Below, in pieces: positions 1-11,833 of a stretch of 64,000 nt of DNA (its first letter is position 1; each line of letters begins with the position of its first letter). The DNA lies in assembly GCA_964556755.1 (NCBI GenBank), contig CAZKXI010000015.1, positions 1-64,000 of the forward strand, read 5' to 3'. The position numbers were made by a program, and so were the translations under genes. Under the pieces are notes generated by a model that was not told where the DNA came from, ran no database searches, and was given only the letters and a program-made list of their open reading frames with translations. Source of the stretch: UBA4085 sp964556755 (GTDB lineage Bacteria > Acidobacteriota > Aminicenantia > Aminicenantales > UBA4085).

Positions 1-2721
<2,721 letters not shown>

Positions 2722-2763
2722 AGTCGGACTCCTTTTTCGCGGGACGAGGCCATAAAACGCTGA

Positions 2764-2793
2764 ATGATAACGCGGACGGGGGGGCGAATTCAA
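2764..2793 (-). promoter_or_regulatory. sigma-70-type promoter of ppdK
   Basis: Read on the minus strand: TTGAAT (2793-2788), 18-bp spacer, TATCAT (2769-2764). The start codon is at 2721, giving a leader of about 35 nt with a good Shine-Dalgarno sequence. Confidence 0.6.
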
Positions 2794-2970
2794 GCGCCGA
2801 TAGAAAAAGGACGTTCGGAGCGGAAGAGCCCCGGGAAAGAGACAAACGGCCTCCCGGAACCGCGGGCCCGCCCTCCCGCGACGGGAACCGGAGGGGGCCT
2901 TCTTCCGTATTAGACAGGCGAGGGCCGTCGCGCCCGGCCGCGGCTTCCCCCCGTCCGCAAGGAGAGAACC

Positions 2971-4524
2971 ATGTCCCAGCGCCGTTCGCGTCCGACCGTT
3001 CCCGTCCTCCTGGCCGCCCTGGTCATCCCCCTGGCGGCCCAGGAGGCGTCTTCTCCGGCCGCATCGATCACCGCGTCCGAAATCCGCCGCCATGTCTACT
3101 TCCTGGCTTCGGACGCCTTGGAGGGCCGCTTCATGGCCTCCAAGGGATACGAGATCGCCGCCCGCTACGGCGAGAGCCAGTTCAAGGCCGCCGGGCTCAA
3201 GCCCCCCGCCCAGGCCGACGGCAAGCCCGGCTACCTCCAGCCCGTGCCCGTCCAGCGGCGGACCTGCACCAAGGAGCCCGTCCTGACGATCGCGACGCCC
3301 AAGGGCCCGATCCGGCTGGAGCAGCCCAAGGACTTCAAATGGCTCGACGGAGACATCCTGCCCTGCCAGGACCGGACGCTGGAAGTCGTCTTCGCCGGCT
3401 TCGGCATCCGCGAGCCGGCTTCCGGCTGGGACGACTTCAAGGGGCTGGACACGAAGGGCAAGCTCGTCGTCATCTGGCCCAACGCGCCCCTGCGCCGGGG
3501 CAAGCCCGTCCTGCCCGAAGCCATCCATAAGACCTACCTCCAGGCCGGCGGCTTCCAGAAGAAGCTCATGTCCCTGCTGTCGCTCCAGGCGGCCGGCGTC
3601 CTGATCGTCACGGATCCGGCTCTGGCGGCCATGATCGACAGGTCCAAGCCCAAGAGTGCCTCTCCCCAGATCGTCTACGCCAACCCCAAGGCTCCCGCCT
3701 TCATTCCCTGGATCGTCACCCTCAAGCCCGAGACCGCCCTGTCGCTCCTGGCCGGCCAAGCCGGAGCCCCCAAGAAGGCGGGCGAAGCCGAAGCGGCCAA
3801 GGTTCGGCCGGCGGCGCTGAAGGGCGTCACGGCGACAGTCGAAGCCGCCTTCGACGCCGAGCCCCTCCCGTCCTGGAACGTGGTCGGGATCATCGAAGGC
3901 TCCGATCCCGTCCTCAAGAGCGAGTACGTGGCCGTGACCGCGCACCTCGACCATCTCAGCCCCGACTCGAAGGGCGATATCCGCAACGGGGCCGACGACA
4001 ACGCCAGCGGCAGCGCCGCGGTCATGGAGATCGCCGAGGCCGTGGCCCGCCGCCCGTTCAAGCGCTCGGTCGTCTTCGTCCTCTTCTCCGGCGAGGAGAG
4101 CGGCCTCCTCGGCTCGCGGCACTTCCTGGCCGAATGCCCCGTGCCGCGGGAGAAGATCGTGGCCGACCTGACCCTGGACATGATCGCCCGCACCGACAAG
4201 GCCTCGGAGGCCGACCGGGCCCACTACGCCCTGGACACCGACACGGTCACGCCGGAGTTCAAGAAGCTGCTGATCGCGGTCAACGAGCGGACGGTCCGCT
4301 GGCCCCTCAAGTTCGAGCGGATCGGCGGCGCCGGCAGCGACAATATGTCTTTCACCCCCTTCGGCATCCCCGGCGTCTTCTTCTTCTCGGGCTCGCACAT
4401 CGACTACCACCGGGCGACGGACGACGCCGACAAGCTGGACTACGGGAAGGCCGAGGCCCTGGCCCGGCTGACCTACGAGCTGGCCGCCGAGCTGGGCGAC
4501 AAGCCCCTGCCCTGGCGGAAGTGA
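2971..4524 (+). CDS. secreted M28-family zinc aminopeptidase with PA domain
   Basis: 517 residues. A signal peptide (MSQRRSRPTVPVLLAALVIP...) is followed by a helical N-terminal region, a probable PA (protease-associated) insert around residues 110-270, and an M28 peptidase domain from about 300 to the end. Zinc-site motifs are visible: TAHLDHL, NGADDNASGSAA, LFSGEESGLLGS, LDMIART and the C-terminal SHIDYHRATDDADKLDY. Family members remove N-terminal amino acids from peptides in the periplasm or outside the cell. The start has AAGGAGAG 8 nt upstream. It is transcribed divergently from ppdK and faces the aminotransferase gene, ending 3 bp from it. Substrate cannot be told from sequence. Confidence 0.92.
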   Translation: MSQRRSRPTVPVLLAALVIPLAAQEASSPAASITASEIRRHVYFLASDALEGRFMASKGYEIAARYGESQFKAAGLKPPAQADGKPGYLQPVPVQRRTCTKEPVLTIATPKGPIRLEQPKDFKWLDGDILPCQDRTLEVVFAGFGIREPASGWDDFKGLDTKGKLVVIWPNAPLRRGKPVLPEAIHKTYLQAGGFQKKLMSLLSLQAAGVLIVTDPALAAMIDRSKPKSASPQIVYANPKAPAFIPWIVTLKPETALSLLAGQAGAPKKAGEAEAAKVRPAALKGVTATVEAAFDAEPLPSWNVVGIIEGSDPVLKSEYVAVTAHLDHLSPDSKGDIRNGADDNASGSAAVMEIAEAVARRPFKRSVVFVLFSGEESGLLGSRHFLAECPVPREKIVADLTLDMIARTDKASEADRAHYALDTDTVTPEFKKLLIAVNERTVRWPLKFERIGGAGSDNMSFTPFGIPGVFFFSGSHIDYHRATDDADKLDYGKAEALARLTYELAAELGDKPLPWRK

Positions 4525-4527
4525 AGG

Positions 4528-5724
4528 CTACTTCTCGACGGCCTGGAAGGCCTCCAAGCCGGCTTTGAGGATGACCAGGGCCTGACGGATGTCCTCTTCC
4601 TTGAGGACGTAGGCGATGCGGACCTCGTTGAGGCCCTTGCCCGGCGTGGCGTAGAAGCCCGCCTCGGGGGCGACCATGACCGTGGCGCCGCCCAGACGGA
4701 AGTCGTTGAGCATGAAGAGGACGAACTTCTCGGAGTCCTTGACCGGCAGCCGGACGCTCATGTAGAAGGCCCCCTGCGGCTTGCGGACCGTGACGCCGGG
4801 GATGGCGGCCAGGCCCTCGTAGAGCGCGTTGCGGCGCCGCTCGTACTCCTGCCTGACCGGCTCGAAGTAGCCGATGCCCATCTTGTAGGCGGCGATGGCC
4901 GCCTTCTGCTCGATCGAGGCCGGACAGAGGCGGGCCTGGGCGAAGCGGAGCATGGCCGCGTAGACGGCCTCGTTGCGGGTGATCGCCGCGCCGATCCGCG
5001 CCCCGCAGCAGGAGAAGCGCTTGGAGATCGAGTCGACCACGATGACCCGGTCCCGGACCTGGGGGAACTCCAGCAGGCTGATGTGCTTGAGCCCGTCGTA
5101 GACGAACTCCTTGTAGACCTCGTCGCCGATGAGAAAGAGGTTGTGCTCGACGGCCAGGTCGGCGACCCGCCGCAGCTCCTCCGCGCTGTAGACCGTGCCG
5201 GTGGGGTTGTTGGGCGAGCAGAGGACGATGGCCCGGGTGCGCGGCGTGATCTTGGCCTCGAAGTCCGCCGCCGCGGGCAGGCGGTAGCCGTCCTCGACCT
5301 TCAGGGTCAGAGGCACGACCTTGAGGTTGGCCAGCGAGGCGTAGCCGTTGTAGTTGGTGTAGAACGGCTCCGGGATGATGATCTCGTCGCCGGGATCGGC
5401 CACCGTGGCGAAGGCCAGCAGGATCGCCTCGGACCCGCCGTTGGTGATGATGACGTTGTCGGCCGTCAGGTCGATGCCGTAGCCGGCGAAGTAGCCGGCG
5501 ATCCCCTGCCGCAGCTCCAGAAAGCCCTGGGCCGGGCCGTAGCTGAGGATGGGATCGTCGAAGGCCCGGACCGCGTCCAGGATCGGCTTGGGCGTGGGAA
5601 TGTCGGGATCGCCGATATTCAGGAAGTAGATCTTGACGCCGGCTTTCGCGGCGGCATCGGCATAGGGCTTGAACTTGCGGATGGGCGAGGCTTGAACGGT
5701 CTGTCCCCGGTGAGAGATCTCCAT
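4528..5724 (-). CDS. pyridoxal-phosphate aminotransferase, class I/II (fold type I)
   Basis: 398 residues, the usual length for the aspartate/aromatic aminotransferase superfamily. Visible motifs: the substrate loop NIGDPDIPTPK, the PLP-binding TNGGSEAILLAF, CSPNNPTGTVYS, the aspartate in LIGDEVYKEFVYDG that contacts the pyridine nitrogen, and the Schiff-base lysine in VDSISKRFSCCGARIG. The substrate is uncertain. The sequence resembles AspC/alanine-type enzymes of the I-gamma group, so aspartate or alanine with 2-oxoglutarate is the best guess. The start ATG at 5724 has AAGGAG 8 nt upstream. It is convergent with the M28 peptidase gene, with no room for a terminator between the stops. Confidence 0.9.
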   Translation of the reverse strand: MEISHRGQTVQASPIRKFKPYADAAAKAGVKIYFLNIGDPDIPTPKPILDAVRAFDDPILSYGPAQGFLELRQGIAGYFAGYGIDLTADNVIITNGGSEAILLAFATVADPGDEIIIPEPFYTNYNGYASLANLKVVPLTLKVEDGYRLPAAADFEAKITPRTRAIVLCSPNNPTGTVYSAEELRRVADLAVEHNLFLIGDEVYKEFVYDGLKHISLLEFPQVRDRVIVVDSISKRFSCCGARIGAAITRNEAVYAAMLRFAQARLCPASIEQKAAIAAYKMGIGYFEPVRQEYERRRNALYEGLAAIPGVTVRKPQGAFYMSVRLPVKDSEKFVLFMLNDFRLGGATVMVAPEAGFYATPGKGLNEVRIAYVLKEEDIRQALVILKAGLEAFQAVEK

Positions 5725-5741
5725 CGGAAGGCTCCTTGCGG

Positions 5742-5796
5742 AATTCGATCGGATTGAGGCTCATTATGTCTTAAAACCGCCGGACGTGTCAAAACG
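5742..5796. repeat. 55-bp exact duplicate, left side of assembly gap
   Basis: Bases 5742-5796 are identical to 5897-5951. The two copies directly abut the run of Ns, as happens when two contigs sharing a terminal k-mer are scaffolded without being merged. Confidence 0.95.
5763..5792 (-). promoter_or_regulatory. sigma-70-type promoter of the aminotransferase gene
   Basis: Minus strand TTGACA (5792-5787), 18-bp spacer, CATAAT (5768-5763). It lies inside the 55-bp segment that is duplicated on the other side of the N gap. Confidence 0.65.
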
Positions 5797-5896
5797 NNNN
5801 NNNNNNNNNNNNNNNNNNNNNNNNNNNNNNNNNNNNNNNNNNNNNNNNNNNNNNNNNNNNNNNNNNNNNNNNNNNNNNNNNNNNNNNNNNNNNNNN
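5797..5896. other. 100-N scaffold gap (probable artefact)
   Basis: Exactly 100 unknown bases, a standard filler length. Because both flanks carry the same 55 bp, the true sequence probably joins 5796 directly to 5952 with no missing DNA. Confidence 0.95.
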
Positions 5897-5951
5897 AATT
5901 CGATCGGATTGAGGCTCATTATGTCTTAAAACCGCCGGACGTGTCAAAACG
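5897..5951. repeat. 55-bp exact duplicate, right side of assembly gap
   Basis: Identical to 5742-5796. If the artefact is collapsed, the aminotransferase and the 6010 gene are a simple divergent pair with an intergenic region of roughly 130 bp. Confidence 0.95.
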
Positions 5952-5961
5952 CGGGCGAGCC

Positions 5962-5990
5962 TTGACAGGGCCGGCCGGAAGTCCTACGGT
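5962..5990 (+). promoter_or_regulatory. sigma-70-type promoter of the 6010 peptidase gene
   Basis: TTGACA (5962-5967), 17-bp spacer, TACGGT (5985-5990). The predicted start of transcription is about 13 nt before the ATG at 6010. Confidence 0.6.
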
Positions 5991-6009
5991 GACGGCCAGG
6001 GAGGCTCCC

Positions 6010-8151
6010 ATGTCGCACTTCCGCCGCGCCTGCTCGCTTGCCCTCGGACTGGTCGCCGTCTTGGGCCCCGCCGCTCCGCCGGCCGCCGCCCAGGACAGCC
6101 CCTTTCTCCCCCCTCCGCTCTTCCGGCTTCTGGTCGATGAAGTCTCCGGCGACCGGGCCTTCAACGTCGTCCGCGGGCTGACGCCCTTCCACCGCATCAT
6201 GGGCTCCGCCGCCTACGTGGACGCGGCCCGCCACCTGGCCCAGCTGGCCGAAGCCTCGGGCCTGGAGGCCGTGCAAGTCGTCGAACAGCCCTTCGAAGGC
6301 GGGCTGAGCTGGAATCCCCGCTCGGCCGTCCTGCGGATGATCGAGCCGGAGGAGGAGAAGCTGGCCGACTTCGCCGAGGTGGCCGTGTCGCTGGCCGTGT
6401 TCAGCCGCTCGGCCCGGGCCGAGGCGGAGCTCGTCGACATCGGCGGCGCGTCCGCGGCCGAGCTCCAGGGCCTCGACGTGGCCGGCAAGATCGTCCTGAC
6501 CACGGCCGCGCCCGCGGCGGCCATCCGGACCGCGGTCTGGGGACGCGGCGCCCTCGGCGTCGTCTCGTGCGCCTCGATCCATCCCGAGGCCCGCTTCGAT
6601 ACGCCCGACCAGATCGCCTATATCAAGGTCCCGGCCGCCGTGCCCGACGGGAAGGCGGCGCCCTGGGCTTTCATGATCTCGCCCCGCCGCCACGGGCGTC
6701 TTCAGGACGTCCTGAAGCGGGCCCGCGCCGCCGGCCGGCCGGTCCGGGTCCGGGCGGAGATCGAGGCCGACGTCGCGGACAAGGCCAGCCAGGCCTACCT
6801 GTGGGCCGAGCTTCCGGGAGCCTCGATCCACGACCAGGACATCATCCTGACCGCCCACCTGGACGAGGAGAGCACCTCGGCCAACGACAACGGCAGCGGC
6901 TGCGCCTCCCAGCTCGAGGTCGGCCGGGCCATCAAGGCCCTCATCGATTCCGGGCGGGTGCGGCGGCCCAAGCGCGACATCGTCTTCTGGTGGCCCAACG
7001 AGCACACCTCGGAATACCAGTACCTGGCCGAGCACCCCGAGGCGCCCCGCGGCTGGCTGGCCTCGCTGAACCAGGACATGGTCGGGGCCCGCCAGAGCCA
7101 GGGCTCCCGCGTCCAGCATCTGATCCGGACGCCCTTCTCCCTGCCCAGCTTCCTCAACGACGTGGTCGAGTCGATCGTCGAGTCGATCGTCCTCGGCCAG
7201 ACCGGCTCCTTAGCCGCCGAGGAGGCCGGCACGCCGCAGCCTTTCGCCAAGCCCGTTCTGGCCTTCCTCGGCTCGCGCGAGCGGTACGACGCCATGGCCC
7301 TGCCGCACAGCGGCGGCTCGGACCACGAGGTCTTCTGCGAGGGCATCGTCGGCGTCCCGGCCGTCGGGCTGATCAACAATCCCGACTTCTTCATTCACTC
7401 GAGCGACGACGACCTCTGGAACATCGACCGGACCCAGCTCGAGCGCAACGCCCTGGTCATCGCCGCCGCGACGCTCTTCCTGGCCGATGCCGGGGACGAG
7501 GATGTCCCGATGCTCGTCCAGGAGGTCTACGCCAGGGGACTGGCCCGGCTGGGCCTCGACCTGCGGACGGCCCAGGAGCGCCTGCGGGAAGGCGCCGGCG
7601 CCGGAGGGGAAAAGGCCGCTCACGCTTTCGCCGAAGCCGGGGAGCTCATCGACCTGGCCGTGGCCCGCGAGGTGGGCGCCCTTCTTTCGATCGAGGCCTT
7701 CGCCGCTCCCGGCGGCCGCAACGCCGCCCTTCCCCGGGAGCGGGCCGCGGCGATCGAACGGATAGCGGAAGCTCTCCGAGCCGACCTTCGGGCCGCCTGG
7801 ACCGCCCTGACGGGAGAGACAAATCCTCCCGCCGCGGCGCTCTCGCCGCTTGAACGGGAGCTGGCCGGGCTGATCCCGGTCAACTCGGGCTCGATGGCCG
7901 GGTACTTCACCAAGCGCGGCTGGGGCCCGGGCTATCCCGGCCTCCATCCGACCATGGTCAAGGAAGTCTTCGCCTTCGTCGACGGAAAGCGGACCGGCCT
8001 CGACATCTTCCGCTCCGTTCGAGCCGAGGCTTTGGCCGGCGGCGCGCCCTACTACGGCCGGGTGGAAGCGGCCGCGGTCAAAGGCCTGCTGGACCAGGCT
8101 GTGGCGCGGGGCGTGCTGGCCTTGCGCGGGAGGACCCAGGCCAAGTCTTGA
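6010..8151 (+). CDS. secreted M28-like zinc peptidase, large form
   Basis: 713 residues from the ATG at 6010, chosen because AGGGAGG lies 6-7 nt upstream. A GTG further upstream at 5941 would precede the promoter. A signal peptide (MSHFRRACSLALGLVAVLG...) leads to a mature enzyme. The central part shows M28-type metal motifs: TAHLDEEST, ANDNGSGCASQLEVGRA, WPNEHTSEYQY, LNQDMVGARQ and HSSDDDLWNID. The roughly 200-residue C-terminal extension is helical and matches no domain I know. A 12-bp in-frame tandem duplication gives ESIVESIV near 7170. The stop codon TGA at 8149-8151 lies inside the -35 box of the next gene. Likely a periplasmic aminopeptidase; the substrate is unknown. Confidence 0.85.
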   Translation: MSHFRRACSLALGLVAVLGPAAPPAAAQDSPFLPPPLFRLLVDEVSGDRAFNVVRGLTPFHRIMGSAAYVDAARHLAQLAEASGLEAVQVVEQPFEGGLSWNPRSAVLRMIEPEEEKLADFAEVAVSLAVFSRSARAEAELVDIGGASAAELQGLDVAGKIVLTTAAPAAAIRTAVWGRGALGVVSCASIHPEARFDTPDQIAYIKVPAAVPDGKAAPWAFMISPRRHGRLQDVLKRARAAGRPVRVRAEIEADVADKASQAYLWAELPGASIHDQDIILTAHLDEESTSANDNGSGCASQLEVGRAIKALIDSGRVRRPKRDIVFWWPNEHTSEYQYLAEHPEAPRGWLASLNQDMVGARQSQGSRVQHLIRTPFSLPSFLNDVVESIVESIVLGQTGSLAAEEAGTPQPFAKPVLAFLGSRERYDAMALPHSGGSDHEVFCEGIVGVPAVGLINNPDFFIHSSDDDLWNIDRTQLERNALVIAAATLFLADAGDEDVPMLVQEVYARGLARLGLDLRTAQERLREGAGAGGEKAAHAFAEAGELIDLAVAREVGALLSIEAFAAPGGRNAALPRERAAAIERIAEALRADLRAAWTALTGETNPPAAALSPLERELAGLIPVNSGSMAGYFTKRGWGPGYPGLHPTMVKEVFAFVDGKRTGLDIFRSVRAEALAGGAPYYGRVEAAAVKGLLDQAVARGVLALRGRTQAKS

Positions 8152-8176
8152 CGGACCGGCCGTTTCCAAGTAGATT
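8148..8176 (+). promoter_or_regulatory. sigma-70-type promoter of the AOR gene, overlapping upstream stop codon
   Basis: TTGACG (8148-8153), 17-bp spacer, TAGATT (8171-8176). The TGA of the preceding peptidase gene is part of the -35 hexamer. Confidence 0.65.
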
Positions 8177-8207
8177 GCCGCCCATAGCCGGGCAAGCGGA
8201 AAAGAGA

Positions 8208-10100
8208 ATGGCGCAACGAACGGACGGCGGCGAGCCGCGGGACCGGATCCTCGAGATCGACTTGACCTCGGCGTCCGCGAGTGTCTTCACGGTTCCCGAC
8301 GAAGACCGCCGTCTCTATCTGGGCGGCAAGGGGCTCGGCCTCAAGCTTCTCTACGACCGCATGGAGCCCGGGGCCGACCCTTTTGGCCCGGACAACATGA
8401 TGGCGATTATGCCCGGGATCATGATGGGGACGAAAGCGCCCTGCTCCGGCAAGTTCGCGGCCGCGGCCAAATCGCCCTTGACCGGCATTTTCACGTCTTC
8501 CTCCTGCGGCGGGCCGTTCGGCATGGCCCTCAAGACTTCCGGCTGGGACGGCATCCTGCTCAAAGGGAAAGCGGCCGGCCGGATCGTGCTGGCCATCGAC
8601 GCGGCCGGCGTCCGGTTCCTGCCCGCCGACTCTCTCTGGGGCTTGGACACGGTCCGGGCCCAGGAAGAGCTGAGGCCCCATGGCGCCGGAGCGCTGGTCA
8701 TCGGCCCCGGCGGCGAGAGCCTCGTCCCTTACGCCTGCGCCGTCTCCGGCCACCGGGTGCTGGGCCGCGGCGGGCTGGGAGCCGTGCTCGGCTCCAAGAA
8801 CGTCAAAGCCCTGGTCGCCAAGGGCGGCGAGAGGGCCATCACGCCCGCCGAGCCTGAAGCGCTGGCGGCGGCGCGGCGAAAGGCCGTCGCCTATATCAAC
8901 CGGAACTGGGTGTCGGGCGACCTCTACCGGAAGTACGGCACCGTGGCCAACGTCAGCCTCAACCGGGAGCATGGGCTGCTGCCGGTCGACAATTTCCGCG
9001 GCCGGGAGCGCCCCGGCATCGAAGCCGTCTCCGGCCAAAGATACGCGGAGCGCTATACCACCGGATATGCGGCCTGCAAGGACTGCTCCATCCTCTGCGG
9101 GCACAAGGGGAATTTCGCCGGGAGCGAGGCGCCCGTCCCGGAGTACGAGACCGTGGGCATGTTCGGCGCCAATCTCGGGATCCTCGATCCGGAACGTATC
9201 GCCGGCTGGGGCCGGACCTGCACGCGGCTCGGCTTGGACACGATCTCGACCGCCGGCACCCTGGCCTGGGCCATGGAGGCGACCGAAAAGGGCCTGTTCC
9301 CGTCGCCCCTGCGCTTCGGCTGCGCCGACGGCATCGACGAAGCCCTGCACGACATCGCGGCCCGCCGCGGCCTGGGGGCCGAGCTGGCCCTGGGCAGCCG
9401 GCGCCTGTCCGAGAGATACGGCGGCGCCGAGTTCGCCATCCAGGTCAAAGGCCTGGAGATGGCGGCCTACGACCCCCGCGGCGCCTGGGGCCAGGGCCTC
9501 TCCTATGCCGTGGCCAATCGCGGGGCCTGCCATCTCTCGGCCACGGCCTTCGCCGTCGAGACCTTCGTCGGGATGGCTTGGGCCAGGACCTGGCGGGGCA
9601 AGGCGTCCATCGTCGCCTTCTTCGAGAACCTCTACGCCGCGGTCAACTCGATGCATCTCTGCCTCTTCACCGCCTTTCCCTTCGGATTGGAGCCGGCGCT
9701 GGTCCGGTTGACGCCGAACTTCCTCCTCAAGCCCGCCCTGGCCTTTCTGGCTCCCCTGGCCACCCGATTGATGGATGTCAGCCTCTGGCCCGAGATCTAC
9801 CGTCCGGTCCTGGGACGGCGGCTGGGGATGACGGCCTTCCTGCGGGCCGGCGCCCGTGTCCACGTCCTGGAGAGGCACATGAACGTGCGCGAGGGCATCA
9901 GCCGCAAGGACGATACGCTGCCGGCGCGCTTTTTGCGGGAGGGCCGGGAGACCGATCCCCGGCGATCCAGGGTCCCGCTGGCCAAGATGCTCAAGCGCTA
10001 CTACAGGGTCCGCGGCTTCGATCGCGACGGAAAGCCCACGGCCCGCCTCCTGGCCCGCTACGGGATCATCAGGAATCCGGCGGGGGTTGGCTCCCGCTGA
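8208..10100 (+). CDS. aldehyde:ferredoxin oxidoreductase family tungsten/molybdenum enzyme
   Basis: 630 residues from the ATG at 8208. The earlier in-frame TTG at 8148 is inside the promoter and is rejected. Family members oxidise aldehydes to acids with ferredoxin, using a bis-pterin tungsten cofactor and one [4Fe-4S] cluster. Sequence support: the N-terminal family signature (ILEIDLTSAS..., YLGGKGLGLKLLYDRM), the glycine-rich SSSCGGPFGMALKTSGWDG, GHRVLGRGGLGAVLGSKNVKA, the cluster motif CKDCSILC (CxxCxxxC) with a later cysteine in MHLCLFTAF as candidate fourth ligand. Length is normal. It is followed 8 bp downstream by a GMC oxidoreductase gene, suggesting a joint role in alcohol/aldehyde oxidation. 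Substrate and metal are not determined. Confidence 0.9.
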   Translation: MAQRTDGGEPRDRILEIDLTSASASVFTVPDEDRRLYLGGKGLGLKLLYDRMEPGADPFGPDNMMAIMPGIMMGTKAPCSGKFAAAAKSPLTGIFTSSSCGGPFGMALKTSGWDGILLKGKAAGRIVLAIDAAGVRFLPADSLWGLDTVRAQEELRPHGAGALVIGPGGESLVPYACAVSGHRVLGRGGLGAVLGSKNVKALVAKGGERAITPAEPEALAAARRKAVAYINRNWVSGDLYRKYGTVANVSLNREHGLLPVDNFRGRERPGIEAVSGQRYAERYTTGYAACKDCSILCGHKGNFAGSEAPVPEYETVGMFGANLGILDPERIAGWGRTCTRLGLDTISTAGTLAWAMEATEKGLFPSPLRFGCADGIDEALHDIAARRGLGAELALGSRRLSERYGGAEFAIQVKGLEMAAYDPRGAWGQGLSYAVANRGACHLSATAFAVETFVGMAWARTWRGKASIVAFFENLYAAVNSMHLCLFTAFPFGLEPALVRLTPNFLLKPALAFLAPLATRLMDVSLWPEIYRPVLGRRLGMTAFLRAGARVHVLERHMNVREGISRKDDTLPARFLREGRETDPRRSRVPLAKMLKRYYRVRGFDRDGKPTARLLARYGIIRNPAGVGSR

Positions 10101-10107
10101 GGCGGCC

Positions 10108-11799
10108 ATGAGTCGAGAGAGACGGGCTCCGGATTTCGAGTTCGACGCCCTGGTCATCGGCTCCGGCTTCGGCGGCAGCGTGGCCGCCATGCGCCTGGCC
10201 CAGAAGGGCTACCGGGTGGGTGTCGTCGAAGCCGGCCGCCATTGGCAGGCCGACGAGTTCCCGCGCCGCAACTGGAACCTGCGAAAGTTCCTCTGGCTCC
10301 CCGGCCTGGGGCTGACCGGGTTGTGGCGGCTCCGTCTGCTCAACAAGGTCCTCATCCTGTCCGGGTCGGGCGTCGGCGGCGGCAGCCTCAACTACGCCAA
10401 CACCTTGTACCAGCCGCCCGATGCGATCTTCGAGCGGCCCAGCCTGGCGCGCCTGGGGGGCAAGGAAGCCTTCGCTCCCTATTACGATCTGGCCCGGCGG
10501 ATGCTGGGCGCCGTCGACAATCCGGTCGAGACGGGCCAAGACGTCCTCATGCGGGAGGTCGCGGCCGAGATCGGGCGCGGCCATACCTACAGGCCCACCC
10601 CGGTCGGAGTCTACTTCGGAAAGAAGGGCGAGCCGGCCGCGGACCCCTACTTCGACGGCGAAGGGCCCGACCGGCTGGGCTGCGAGCTGTGCGGCGAGTG
10701 CATGACCGGCTGCCGCCGCGACGCCAAGAACAGCCTGGACAAGAACTACCTCTACTTCGCCCGCAAGATGGGCGCCCGGATCTTCGCCGAGAACAAGGTC
10801 GTCGACATCCTCCCTCTCTCGGAGGACGGCGGCGACGGCTACATCGTCCGGACCCGCAAGACGACGGGCCTCCTGCGCCGCTCCCGCGGGCTGACCTTTA
10901 AAGCCAAGGAAGTCGTCCTGGCCGCCGGGACGCTGGGAACCAACCGCCTCCTTCTCGATCTGAAGCGCCGCGGCCGCCTGCCGCGATTGTCGCCCCACCT
11001 CGGCCGCTTCACCCGGACCAACTCCGAGACGCTGCTCGGGGTCCGCTCGCTCGACCGGCAGGCCGACTTCAGCCGGGGCGTGGCCATCACCAGCAGCGTC
11101 CACCCCGACGAAGTCACGCACATCGAGCCGGTCCGCTTCGGCCCGGGGCACGACGCCATGTCGCTTCTGGTCGCCGCTCTGACGGACGGAGGCCGCCGCG
11201 TCCCGCGCGCCCTGCGCTGGATCGGCCGCGAGATCCTCCACCCCGTCAAGAACCTCAAGCTGCGCCGCCCCAAGAACTGGGCCCGCCAGACCATCATCCT
11301 GCTGGTCATGCAGACGCTCGAGAGCAGCTTCCGGCTCAAGCTGCGCCGGCCCTGGCCCTGGCCCTTCGGCCGGACCCTGGCGGCGGCCCGCGACGCCGGA
11401 GGCCGCGTGCCGACCTGGATCCCCCCGGGCAACGACTTCGGAAGGCGCCTGGCCCGGCGCATCCACGGCGTCGCGGGCAACGTCGTCTCCGAGGTGGCCC
11501 TGAACATCCCCATCACGGCCCATATCCTGGGCGGGTGCACCTTCGGGCCGACGCCCGAGGAGGGCGTCATCGACGAGCGCAACCAGGTCCAGGGATACCG
11601 GGGCCTGCGGATCTGCGACGGGTCCCAGATCCCCGAGAACCTGGGCGTCAATCCCTCGCTCTCGATCACGGCCTTCGCCGAACGAGCCATGTCCTTCGTC
11701 CCGGCCCGCAAGCCCCTCCGGCCCCTGGCGGCCGAGAGGCGCTGGGGCCTGGACGGGCTGCTGGCGCGCGGCGAGGAATCCGCGCCCCGCTCCGGTTGA
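10108..11799 (+). CDS. GMC-family FAD-dependent oxidoreductase
   Basis: 563 residues from the ATG at 10108, which is 7 bp after the AOR stop. The N-terminal Rossmann motif VIGSGFGGSVAA binds FAD. The GSGVGGGSLNYAN segment and the cysteine-rich CELCGECMTGCRRDAKNSLD block are typical of cholesterol-oxidase-like and bacterial GMC proteins. The C-terminus carries HILGGCTFG and GVNPSLSITAFAERAM, the usual active-site and FAD-contacting end. The enzyme would oxidise an alcohol to an aldehyde or ketone; adjacency to the AOR gene suggests the aldehyde is passed on (inference). Its stop codon TGA (11797-11799) is inside the -35 box of pyrK. Confidence 0.88.
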   Translation: MSRERRAPDFEFDALVIGSGFGGSVAAMRLAQKGYRVGVVEAGRHWQADEFPRRNWNLRKFLWLPGLGLTGLWRLRLLNKVLILSGSGVGGGSLNYANTLYQPPDAIFERPSLARLGGKEAFAPYYDLARRMLGAVDNPVETGQDVLMREVAAEIGRGHTYRPTPVGVYFGKKGEPAADPYFDGEGPDRLGCELCGECMTGCRRDAKNSLDKNYLYFARKMGARIFAENKVVDILPLSEDGGDGYIVRTRKTTGLLRRSRGLTFKAKEVVLAAGTLGTNRLLLDLKRRGRLPRLSPHLGRFTRTNSETLLGVRSLDRQADFSRGVAITSSVHPDEVTHIEPVRFGPGHDAMSLLVAALTDGGRRVPRALRWIGREILHPVKNLKLRRPKNWARQTIILLVMQTLESSFRLKLRRPWPWPFGRTLAAARDAGGRVPTWIPPGNDFGRRLARRIHGVAGNVVSEVALNIPITAHILGGCTFGPTPEEGVIDERNQVQGYRGLRICDGSQIPENLGVNPSLSITAFAERAMSFVPARKPLRPLAAERRWGLDGLLARGEESAPRSG

Positions 11800-11824
11800 C
11801 CCCCTCTCCCCGTTCTGCTATTTT
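11796..11824 (+). promoter_or_regulatory. promoter of pyrK, probably giving a leaderless mRNA
   Basis: TTGACC (11796-11801), 17-bp spacer, TATTTT (11819-11824), then nine bases GGGGCCGCC and the ATG at 11834. Transcription should begin within about 3 nt of the ATG. Confidence 0.6.
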
Positions 11825-11833
11825 GGGGCCGCC

